DNA of 47,285 nt. It comes from CAJCIY01 sp036379355 (GTDB taxonomy: Bacteria; Actinomycetota; Actinomycetes; Mycobacteriales; CAJCIY01). The translations under genes were made by a program, and so were the position numbers. Location of the stretch: positions 1-47,285 of the forward strand of contig DASVGV010000145.1 of assembly GCA_036379355.1 (NCBI GenBank), given 5' to 3'. The first letter of the stretch is position 1. Every line of letters starts with the position of its first letter. The notes below the pieces were generated by a model. That model did not search any database, had not been told where the DNA came from, and saw nothing but the letters and a program-made list of their open reading frames with translations. Positions 23,752 to 30,855 of this stretch are shown one piece after another.

Positions 23752-24255
23752 GTGGAGTTCGACGTGATCATCGAGATTCCCAAGGGCCAGCGCAACAAGT
23801 ACGAGATGGATCACGCCTCGGGACGGATCAAGCTCGACCGGATGCTGTTCACGTCCACCCGCTACCCCGCCGACTACGGCTACGTCGAGGACACCCTCGG
23901 CGCGGACGGCGACCCGATCGACGCGCTCGTCCTCGTCGACGAGCCGACCTTCCCCGGCTGCCTCATCCGCGCGCGCACCATCGGCATGTTCCGCATGACC
24001 GACGAGAAGGGCGGCGACGACAAGCTCCTGTGCGTCCCCGCCGGGGACCCCCGCTCGGAGCACCTGCGCGACATCCACCACGTGCCCGAGTTCGACAAGC
24101 TCGAGATCCAGCACTTCTTCGAGGTCTACAAGGACCTCGAGCCCGGCAAGTCGGTCGAGGGCGCGGCCTGGGTCGGCCGCACCGAGGCCGAGGCCGAGAT
24201 CCATCGCTCGTACCAGCGCCTCAAGGACGCCGGCGGCGTCTACCCCCACCACTGA
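23752..24255 (+). CDS. ppa: Inorganic pyrophosphatase (family I)
   Basis: A 167-residue soluble pyrophosphatase hydrolysing PPi to phosphate, driving biosynthetic reactions. The signature DGDPIDALVL holds the metal-binding aspartates, and the fold marks EIPKGQRNKYE, YPADYGYVEDTLG and KDLEPGK ... WVGRTEAEAEI are in place. GTG 23752 is the only start fitting the family N-terminus. It has no Shine-Dalgarno and a -10-like element 7 nt ahead, so it may be leaderless. The end is 15 nt from the convergent glycosidase gene. Confidence 0.96.
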   Translation: MEFDVIIEIPKGQRNKYEMDHASGRIKLDRMLFTSTRYPADYGYVEDTLGADGDPIDALVLVDEPTFPGCLIRARTIGMFRMTDEKGGDDKLLCVPAGDPRSEHLRDIHHVPEFDKLEIQHFFEVYKDLEPGKSVEGAAWVGRTEAEAEIHRSYQRLKDAGGVYPHH

Positions 24256-24270
24256 CGCACTCGGCCGGGC

Positions 24271-26466
24271 TCACACGCTGAGCTCGGCGCGGGTCCAGCC
24301 GCGCGACGGAACCGCCAGCGTCACCGTCCACACCCCGGTCACGGCGTCGAAGGACAGCGGCTCCGTCAGGTGCGCACCGCGTGCCTCGGGGCGGGCGGGC
24401 GCCCATCCGGTGACGGTGACGGTTTCGCCGGCACCCTTCACCACCACGGCGACGCCGCCGGGCTGCTCGCTGATCTCGAGGCGCGCGTCGCCGGCGGTGA
24501 CGAACTTCGACACGTCACCGATCACCGCGAGGCCGCCCCGCAGCACCGGGGCCAGGACGCCGTAGCGCCACTCCTCGCGGGCGAGGTCCACCGGCCAGGC
24601 GGCGCCGGGGCCGAGGCGGGTCGCGGTGCCGGCCCGCCAGTCCCACGCGATGACGTCCCCGGCGGGCGCGTCCGCGCCCAGGTCGGCCAGCCGCACCTCG
24701 CCGGTCACCGGCTCGTCGCCGCCGTGCGCGTGGGCGGCGAGGACGTAGGTCCACTGGCCGGCGTCCTGCCGGGAGACGCACGAGGCGACCAGCGGCTCGG
24801 GGACGAACGCCGTGTTGGCGAGCATCGCCACGCTGGTCGCCGCGATCGGGGTGTGCGGCTTGACCAGCACGCCGTCGGCGCGGCAGCAGCGCTCGACCAG
24901 CGACACGTCCATGCGGCCGGCCCGGTCGCCCATCCCGACCGGGCCCGTCGACAGCGCCGACAGCAGCGCCTCGGGCTCGCCGGTCGACCCGGCCACGTCG
25001 GGATCGGTACGGAACACGTCCTTGAACGGCATCAGCCCGAGCGCGCCGGCGAGCGCGTTCGTGACGCAGAACCAGGCCCACAGCTGCCCCGGGGTGGCGA
25101 TGTAACCGTGGTCGCCGCAGGTACGTACCGACGTCACCTGCGTCAGCGTGACGGTCTGCGCGAAGTCGGCCGGGGTGCCCATGCACCACTGCAACGTGAT
25201 GCCCCGCTCCCGCGCGGCCCGGTCGATGCCCTCCTGCCAGGCCCGGGCCCGGCCGGGGCCGGCGCGCAGACCTCGCACGCCGAAGAACACCTCGACCAGC
25301 CAGTCGTGCTCGAAGGTCTCCACGCCCCAGGCGACGCACTGGTCGAGCCATCGCTCATAGATCTGCGCGTCGGACGGCGCGGCCAGGTCGCCGTCGACAT
25401 GGACGGGCAGCTCGCCGGCGATCGGCGCCGCGGCGGCGAGGTGGCGGATGTGGGCGACCAGGGGCGGCCTGCCGAGCCGCTCGCGGAGCGCGGCGATCCC
25501 GTCCGGCAGCACCTCGGGGCGTTCCTCCCAGGCCAGCATCGGGCTCGGCGGCACGACCCACTCGTCGGTGTCGAACGGCCGGGACTCGGTGTGCGGGTAG
25601 AACCAGGAGTCGAGCTGGACGGCGCCCACCGGTACGCGGTGTGCGCGCAGGTCCTCGACGGCCGCGACGACCGATCCGGCGGCATCGTGACCGGGCTCGG
25701 TGCGGTACCAGTACGCGGCGCCGTTGTCGGTCCAGTACGACGGCCGGGTGCCGAGCGCGTCCGGCCAGCGCCCGGGCCGGACGGTGCCGGCCCGGACCTG
25801 CAGCAGCCCGCCCCACGCGTCGAGCGCGGAGCGCGCGTCGGGCGCGGCGAGAACCGCCAGGTCCGTGGCGAAGCCCGCCGGCACCTCGTCGAGGTCCCCG
25901 TGCCAGCCGCAGCGCACGGTTCCGCCGTTCAGGCCGACGGTCTGCTCGTGGAAGCCGTCGAGCGGCGCGAGCAGCAGCGTCCGGCCGTCCGCGGCCGTGA
26001 GCAGTACCGGCCAGCCGGTGGGCGGACGGTGCGGCAGCAGGAAGAACCCGTCGAGGTCCGCGCCGGCGACGCTCGGCAGGCCGAACTCGCAGTGCTGGAA
26101 GGCCAGGGCGCGCATCCCGCCCGGTGCGCCGCCCGCGTGTCGTTCCGACGGCGTGAACGTCGGCCACGCAACGGAGGGAAGGTCGTACGCGCCTGTGCCG
26201 AGCCCGCGCAACGGCACGGTGGCCTCGCTCCGGAACACCACGAGCGGTCGCTGCGGGTACGCCCGCACCGAGCAGCGCACGTCCCCACCGGTCACGGTGA
26301 CCGCCGAGAACGGCCCGAGATCGTCTGCGCCGTCGGCCGGCGCGGCGACGGTCACCGGCCGCGAGGCACGTCCGGCACCGAACCAGTCGCGCTCCCCCCA
26401 TCCGACCCGTACCGCACCGTCGACCTCGACCTCGACGCCGACGCCCAGGGCCCCCTCCAGTCGCAT
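24271..26466 (-). CDS. Uncharacterised clan GH-D-like (GH36/alpha-galactosidase-related) glycoside hydrolase
   Basis: A 731-residue soluble protein in three parts: an N-terminal beta-rich region (about 1-220), a TIM-barrel core (about 230-560) and a C-terminal beta-sandwich. Barrel motifs resembling GH36/raffinose-synthase enzymes include RPSYWTDNGAAYWY, VGAVQLDSWFYP, FEHDWLVEVFF (candidate nucleophile Asp), LQWCMGTPAD and a later MGDRAGRMD with a candidate acid/base. No signal peptide is seen, so it probably acts on an imported oligosaccharide. No sugar transporter is adjacent. ATG 26466 is preceded by GATACT at 6 nt; GTG 26484 is an alternative. Substrate and exact family are uncertain. Confidence 0.6.
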   Translation of the reverse strand: MRLEGALGVGVEVEVDGAVRVGWGERDWFGAGRASRPVTVAAPADGADDLGPFSAVTVTGGDVRCSVRAYPQRPLVVFRSEATVPLRGLGTGAYDLPSVAWPTFTPSERHAGGAPGGMRALAFQHCEFGLPSVAGADLDGFFLLPHRPPTGWPVLLTAADGRTLLLAPLDGFHEQTVGLNGGTVRCGWHGDLDEVPAGFATDLAVLAAPDARSALDAWGGLLQVRAGTVRPGRWPDALGTRPSYWTDNGAAYWYRTEPGHDAAGSVVAAVEDLRAHRVPVGAVQLDSWFYPHTESRPFDTDEWVVPPSPMLAWEERPEVLPDGIAALRERLGRPPLVAHIRHLAAAAPIAGELPVHVDGDLAAPSDAQIYERWLDQCVAWGVETFEHDWLVEVFFGVRGLRAGPGRARAWQEGIDRAARERGITLQWCMGTPADFAQTVTLTQVTSVRTCGDHGYIATPGQLWAWFCVTNALAGALGLMPFKDVFRTDPDVAGSTGEPEALLSALSTGPVGMGDRAGRMDVSLVERCCRADGVLVKPHTPIAATSVAMLANTAFVPEPLVASCVSRQDAGQWTYVLAAHAHGGDEPVTGEVRLADLGADAPAGDVIAWDWRAGTATRLGPGAAWPVDLAREEWRYGVLAPVLRGGLAVIGDVSKFVTAGDARLEISEQPGGVAVVVKGAGETVTVTGWAPARPEARGAHLTEPLSFDAVTGVWTVTLAVPSRGWTRAELSV

Positions 26467-26517
26467 CGCCGCAGTATCGACCACAGGCGGTCGCCGGCAC
26501 CGCGCCGGGCGTCGAGA

Positions 26518-27513
26518 TCACCAGCCCCTCAGGTCGACCTCCCAGCGCTCGAGCACCTCGTCGCCGTCCACCAGCCACATCGCCTCGTGGTAGGCGACGG
26601 TGGGGTCCACGTGGGCGGGGATGCACCGGAGCTTCGTCCCGACCGCAACCGGCTCGTCCGGCGCGAACGTCGTGTGCTCGTCCGAGCAGAACCACACGGA
26701 ACCGCCTGGTACGGAAGGGTTTCCATGGTCCATGCCGAGCGACTTCAGCCCGAGGTCGGCCACGGCATAGCCGCCTGCGGTGTTCGCCGAAATCACGGTG
26801 GCGAGCACGGTGAGCGCGTTCCGGAACGAGACGACCCCGGCGTACTGCGAGTCCATGAGGGCGTACGACCCGGCCTGGATCTCGGTGGCCACGGGGTTGA
26901 GATCGTGGTTGCCGGTGCCGCCGGCGGACACCAGGTCGCCGCCGACGTCGGCCGCCGCCCGCGACAGCAGCGCCCTCGACTCGTCGGTGACCGACTGCCG
27001 CAGCGCCCGGTCCGGCAGCGGCTGCGCGTGCCCCTCGTAACCCATGACGCCGCGCACCTCCAGGCCGCGCGACCGCGCGAGGTCGGCCAGCGCCCCCGCG
27101 CCCTCGGGAGCGACGCCGCACCGCGGCAGTCCCACGTTGACGTCGATGACCACGCGCGTGATGCCGTGGTCCGCCGCAGCAGCCACCGTCTCGGGCGAGT
27201 CGACCGCGACCGTGACCGGCACCTCGAGCGCGGCCATCGCCCGCAGTCGCGCGCCGTCGAGCGTCTCGTTGGCCAGCATGAGGTCCGCGCCCAGGCCGGC
27301 CTCGGCCATGCCGACGACCTCGCGTGGCGTCGCGCACGTGAAGCCGTGATGCCCGGCCGCGTCCTGGCGCCGGGCCAGCGCCGTGCACTTGTGCGCCTTC
27401 ACATGCGGCCGTAGCCGCGGACCTGGGAGCAGCGCGGCCATGGCGGCGATGTTGGCGTCCAGGTCGGCTCTCTCGACGACGAGAGCAGGTGTCGGCAGCT
27501 CGGTGACGTTCAC
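26518..27513 (-). CDS. D-threonine aldolase-like PLP enzyme (alanine racemase N-terminal fold)
   Basis: A 331-residue fold-type III PLP enzyme (PF01168 plus the D-serine dehydratase-like C-terminal domain PF14031). The Schiff-base lysine is Lys39 in RPHVKAHKC. The C-terminal metal site is His301-V-Asp303 (PAHVDP). In this family, D-threonine aldolase binds its metal with His and Asp, whereas eukaryotic D-serine dehydratase uses His and Cys, so D-threonine aldolase activity is the better inference. GTG 27513 overlaps the stop of the upstream GNAT gene (GTGA), so the two form a small operon. AGAGG lies about 6 nt before the start. Confidence 0.8.
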   Translation of the reverse strand: MNVTELPTPALVVERADLDANIAAMAALLPGPRLRPHVKAHKCTALARRQDAAGHHGFTCATPREVVGMAEAGLGADLMLANETLDGARLRAMAALEVPVTVAVDSPETVAAAADHGITRVVIDVNVGLPRCGVAPEGAGALADLARSRGLEVRGVMGYEGHAQPLPDRALRQSVTDESRALLSRAAADVGGDLVSAGGTGNHDLNPVATEIQAGSYALMDSQYAGVVSFRNALTVLATVISANTAGGYAVADLGLKSLGMDHGNPSVPGGSVWFCSDEHTTFAPDEPVAVGTKLRCIPAHVDPTVAYHEAMWLVDGDEVLERWEVDLRGW

Positions 27514-28124
27514 AGGTTCCCTCTCCGGTCGCGGGCGACAGCGCTCCGCGAACCCTGCCACGGCGCGCCCGGCTGCCACTCGCGCCTCAGCAGCCCGTAC
27601 ACCCACGAGTCCGACACGTCGCCGTCCACGATGCAGTCTTCCCGCCTCGTTCCCTCCCGCACGAACCCGAGCTTCTCCAGGACCCGCGCAGACGCCAGGT
27701 TGCGGGTGTCGGTCTCGGCCTGGACTCGATGCAGGTTCAGCGTCTCGAAGGCCCAGTGCAGCACGGCGCGGGCGCCCTCGGTCGCGTAGCCGCGACCCCA
27801 TGCTGCTTCGTTGAGGCAGTAGCCGAGCGCCGCGCTGCGGTAGTCCCGGTTCCACCGGGTGAGCGAGCACCAGCCGAGGAACGCCCCGTCGGACGCGCAC
27901 TCCAGCGCCCACCGCGCCCCGCTGCCTTCGTCTGCCATCTGCGCGGACGCGGCGATGAAGCGGTCGGCACGCGCGCGTTCCTTCCAGGGCGGCGCATCCC
28001 AATAGCGCAGCACCGAGGCGCTGCTGTGCAACCTGAAGAGCGCGTCGGCATCCGCAGTGGAGACGGGCCGCAAACGCAGGCGCGCGGTCGTCAACGTCGG
28101 GGTCGGCAAGGACATGCGCGCCAT
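27510..28124 (-). CDS. GNAT family N-acetyltransferase (RimJ/RimL type)
   Basis: A 204-residue acetyl-CoA-dependent acetyltransferase of the Acetyltransf_3 group. It starts LTTARLRLRPVSTADADALF, has AALGYCLNEAAWGRGYATEGARAVLHWAF, where the R-G-x-G/A acetyl-CoA loop is RGYATEG, and ends the domain with NLASARVLEKLGFVREG. The substrate is unknown; relatives acetylate ribosomal protein N-termini or small amines. ATG 28124 is preceded by AAGGG; ATG 28115 is a close alternative. It is coupled to the D-threonine-aldolase-like gene and divergent from the lactone oxidase. Confidence 0.85.
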   Translation of the reverse strand: MARMSLPTPTLTTARLRLRPVSTADADALFRLHSSASVLRYWDAPPWKERARADRFIAASAQMADEGSGARWALECASDGAFLGWCSLTRWNRDYRSAALGYCLNEAAWGRGYATEGARAVLHWAFETLNLHRVQAETDTRNLASARVLEKLGFVREGTRREDCIVDGDVSDSWVYGLLRREWQPGAPWQGSRSAVARDRRGNL

Positions 28125-28195
28125 GCTGCCCTTCCCGTGCCCAGCGAGCTCGGCCGCCTGGCCGCGAGGGCGCGCCCGGCCGGTCCGCCGCCCAC

Positions 28196-28201
28196 TACGG
28201 T
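28196..28201 (+). promoter_or_regulatory. -10 element (TACGGT), probable leaderless promoter of the lactone oxidase
   Basis: TACGGT fits TAnnnT and is exactly 6 nt before ATG 28208. There is no Shine-Dalgarno between. Confidence 0.45.
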
Positions 28202-28207
28202 GCCTGC

Positions 28208-29536
28208 ATGGTCGCGGATACGCAGCAGCTCGGCGTGCGCTGGTCGAACTGGGCCGGCAACCAGAGTGCCCATCCCCGTACGGTCGTGAGCCCGCGCGGC
28301 GTGGAGGAGATCTCCGCCGCGGTCCGGGCCGCCGCCGACGCCGGCCGCACGGTCAAGCCGATCGGCACCGGGCACTCGTTCACCGGCGTCGGGGTTCCGA
28401 CCGACGTGCAGATGCGCCTCGACCAGCACGCCGACCTGACCGCCGCCGACCCCGCAACCGGCCTGGTGACGGTCGACGCCGGCATGTCGATCCACGCCCT
28501 GTCGCTGGCCCTGGCCGAGCGCGGCCTGGCCATGACCAACCTCGGCGACATCGACGTACAGACCATCAGCGGCGCGCTCAGCACCGGCACGCACGGGACC
28601 GGCCTCGGGTACGGCGGCCTCGCGACGCAGGTCCGCGGGCTCGAGATCGTGCTCGCCGACGGCTCGGTCGTGCACGCCGACGACACCGAGAACACCGACC
28701 TGTACGACGCGGCGCGCGTGGGCCTGGGCGCGTTCGGGGTGATCGCCTCGTACACGCTGCAGGCGGTGCCGGCGTTCGGGCTGCACGCCGTCGAGGAGCC
28801 GTCCACGTTCGAGGAGCTGGTCGACGACGGCCGGTTCGCCGAGCTCGCCGAGACCGTCGACCACACCGAGTTCTACTGGTTCCCCCACACCAACGGATGC
28901 CTGCTCAAGCGCAACACCCGTGTCGGCATGGACGAGCTGGCCCCGCTGACCCGCTGGCAGGCCTGGCGTGACGACGAGCTGCTGTCCAACACCGTGTTCG
29001 GCATGACCTGCGCGCTCGGGAAGGCGATGCCCGCCCTGATCCCGCGCATCAACCGCGTCGCGTCGAAAGCACTGGGGCGCAGGGAGTACACGGCCGCCAG
29101 CCACGAGGTTTTCGCCTCGTCGCGCCGGGTGCGGTTCGTGGAGATGGAGTACAACCTGCCCCGCGCCGAGCTGACCGGCGTCCTGCGCGAGCTTCGGTCG
29201 TTCCTCGACACGGCCGGCCTCGAGATCAGCTTCCCGGTCGAGGTACGGGTGGCCGCGCCGGACGACATCTGGCTGTCGACGGCGTACCAGCGCGAGTCCG
29301 CGTACGTCGCCGTGCACGTCGTCCGCGGCAGCGCGTACGACCGGTACTTCCACGGCGTGGAGAAGATCATGAGCCAGGTCGGCGGCCGACCGCACTGGGG
29401 CAAGATGCACTTCCTGGACGCCGCCGCGCTTCGCGAGCGCTACCCCCGCTTCGGGGACGCGCAGGCCGTGCGCGACCGGGTCGACCCCGGCCGGGTCTTC
29501 GCCAACGACTACAGCCTGCGGGTGCTCGGGGCCTGA
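28208..29536 (+). CDS. FAD-linked aldonolactone oxidase (D-arabinono-1,4-lactone oxidase family)
   Basis: A 442-residue FAD flavoprotein of the vanillyl-alcohol-oxidase superfamily with an ALO C-terminal domain (PF04030). The FAD domain shows VSPRGVEEISAAVRAA, the loop PIGTGHSFTG (His56 region, near the covalent-FAD His of relatives), VDAGMSIHAL and SGALSTGTHGTG. The ALO domain ends with GGRPHWGK and VFANDYSLRVLG, both hallmarks of gulono/arabinono-lactone oxidases and dehydrogenases. It probably oxidises a sugar lactone; whether O2 or another acceptor is used cannot be read from sequence. A strong hairpin follows. Confidence 0.88.
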   Translation: MVADTQQLGVRWSNWAGNQSAHPRTVVSPRGVEEISAAVRAAADAGRTVKPIGTGHSFTGVGVPTDVQMRLDQHADLTAADPATGLVTVDAGMSIHALSLALAERGLAMTNLGDIDVQTISGALSTGTHGTGLGYGGLATQVRGLEIVLADGSVVHADDTENTDLYDAARVGLGAFGVIASYTLQAVPAFGLHAVEEPSTFEELVDDGRFAELAETVDHTEFYWFPHTNGCLLKRNTRVGMDELAPLTRWQAWRDDELLSNTVFGMTCALGKAMPALIPRINRVASKALGRREYTAASHEVFASSRRVRFVEMEYNLPRAELTGVLRELRSFLDTAGLEISFPVEVRVAAPDDIWLSTAYQRESAYVAVHVVRGSAYDRYFHGVEKIMSQVGGRPHWGKMHFLDAAALRERYPRFGDAQAVRDRVDPGRVFANDYSLRVLGA

Positions 29537-29595
29537 CCGTAGGTAAGCACCAACTTTCGCTGGCGCCAGGGCCGCGGATGTGGGTTGATACGCCC

Positions 29596-29638
29596 CGAGA
29601 CCCGCGCTCGTGCCCGCTGCACACGAGCGCGGGTCTCG
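29596..29638 (+). terminator. Perfect 17-bp inverted repeat, probable terminator
   Basis: Left arm 29596-29612 (cgagacccgcgctcgtg) and right arm 29622-29638 are perfect complements with a 9-nt loop. It lies 60 nt after the lactone oxidase stop and 60 nt before sbcD. There is no U-tract, as in many actinobacterial intrinsic terminators. Confidence 0.7.
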
Positions 29639-29685
29639 TCGCGGGGCACCCGGCGCGTCGGGCCGGCTTTGTCGGAGGTCCTGCC

Positions 29686-29691
29686 TACCTT
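29686..29691 (+). promoter_or_regulatory. -10 element (TACCTT), probable leaderless promoter of sbcDC
   Basis: TACCTT is exactly 6 nt before the sbcD ATG at 29698, with no Shine-Dalgarno in between. Confidence 0.45.
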
Positions 29692-29697
29692 CGCGTC

Positions 29698-30855
29698 ATG
29701 CGGCTGCTGCACACCTCCGACTGGCACCTCGGCCGCTGCCTGCACGGCGCCGACCTGACGCCGGGACACGAGGCGTTCTGCGACCACCTCGTGGCGGTCG
29801 TGCGCGCCGAGCAGGTCGACGTCGTGGCGGTCGCCGGCGACGTTTTCGACCGCGCCATCCCCCCGCTCGCCGCGATCGCGCTGTTCGAGGACACCCTGCT
29901 GCGTCTGCGGGGCGCCGGCGCGCGCGTGGTCGTGACCAGCGGCAACCACGACTCGGCCGGGCGACTCGGGGTCAACAGCCGGCTGCTCGACGACAGCGGG
30001 GTGCACATCCGCACCCGCGTGGAGGGTCTGGCCGACCCGGTCCTGGTCGAGGACGCCTACGGCGCGGTCGCGGTCTACGCCATCCCGTACCTCGAGCCCG
30101 AGGCCGTCCGCGGCCGGCTGCCCGGCGACGAGGTCCTGGGCTCGGGCCACGCCGCCGTGCTCGGGCAGGCGACGGCCGCCGCCCGCGCCGACCTGGCGCG
30201 CCGCGGTCTCCCGCGGAGTGTCGCGGTCGCGCACGGGTGGGTGGCCGGCGGCGTGGCCAGCGAGTCCGAGCGAGACATCACCGTCGGCGGCATCGGCGCC
30301 GTGCCGCCCGCGCTGTTCGACGGCTTCAGCTATACCGCGCTCGGGCATCTGCATCGCCCGCAAACGGTGGGCGATGCCCTGCGCTACAGCGGTTCACCGC
30401 TCCCGTACTCGTTCTCCGAGGCCGGGCAGGAGAAGGGCTCGCTCCTGGTGACGCTCGACGCGGACGGCCTCGTCGGTGTCGAGACCGTCCCCACGCCCGT
30501 GTTCCGGCCGCTCGCCTGGGTACGCGGCCGACTCGAGGAGGTGCTGCGCGATCACGGCGACCTCGCCGGCCACTTCCTCGCCGTCACGCTGACCGACCCG
30601 GTTCTGCCGGCCGGCGCGATGGAGCGGCTGCGCGTGCCCTTCCCGCACGTCCTGCGCCTCGCGCACGAACCGGAGACGGCGGAGCAGCACCCCGGCACCT
30701 ATGTCTCGCGGGTGCGCAACCGCTCCGACCTGGAGATCGCGACCGGCTTCGTCGAGCACGTCCGCGGCGTCCCGGCCACCGCGTCGGAGTCCGCGCTCCT
30801 CGCGTCGGCACTCGAGGCCGGGCGGCAGACCGAGTCCGAGCAGCAGGTCGCCTGA
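29698..30855 (+). CDS. sbcD: Exonuclease SbcCD subunit D (Mre11 family)
   Basis: A 385-residue Mn-dependent nuclease that, with SbcC, cuts DNA hairpins and processes double-strand ends. Calcineurin-like phosphoesterase motifs are in order: TSDWHLG (8-14), AGDVFDRA, TSGNHDS, VAHGW and GHLHRPQ. The start ATG 29698 begins directly with the conserved MRLLHTSDWHLG. Its stop overlaps the sbcC start by one base (TGATG), so they are co-translated. Confidence 0.95.
   Translation: MRLLHTSDWHLGRCLHGADLTPGHEAFCDHLVAVVRAEQVDVVAVAGDVFDRAIPPLAAIALFEDTLLRLRGAGARVVVTSGNHDSAGRLGVNSRLLDDSGVHIRTRVEGLADPVLVEDAYGAVAVYAIPYLEPEAVRGRLPGDEVLGSGHAAVLGQATAAARADLARRGLPRSVAVAHGWVAGGVASESERDITVGGIGAVPPALFDGFSYTALGHLHRPQTVGDALRYSGSPLPYSFSEAGQEKGSLLVTLDADGLVGVETVPTPVFRPLAWVRGRLEEVLRDHGDLAGHFLAVTLTDPVLPAGAMERLRVPFPHVLRLAHEPETAEQHPGTYVSRVRNRSDLEIATGFVEHVRGVPATASESALLASALEAGRQTESEQQVA

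Noticed and set aside
24370..27414. 1014-codon open frame opposite the glycosidase and D-threonine-aldolase-like genes
   Set aside because: Same reason: a composition artefact with no recognisable domain, while the minus strand carries clear enzymes.
29610..30854. In-frame extension upstream of the sbcC start
   Set aside because: It overlaps sbcD in another frame and is Arg-rich. ATG 30855 begins the conserved Rad50 N-terminus and overlaps the sbcD stop.
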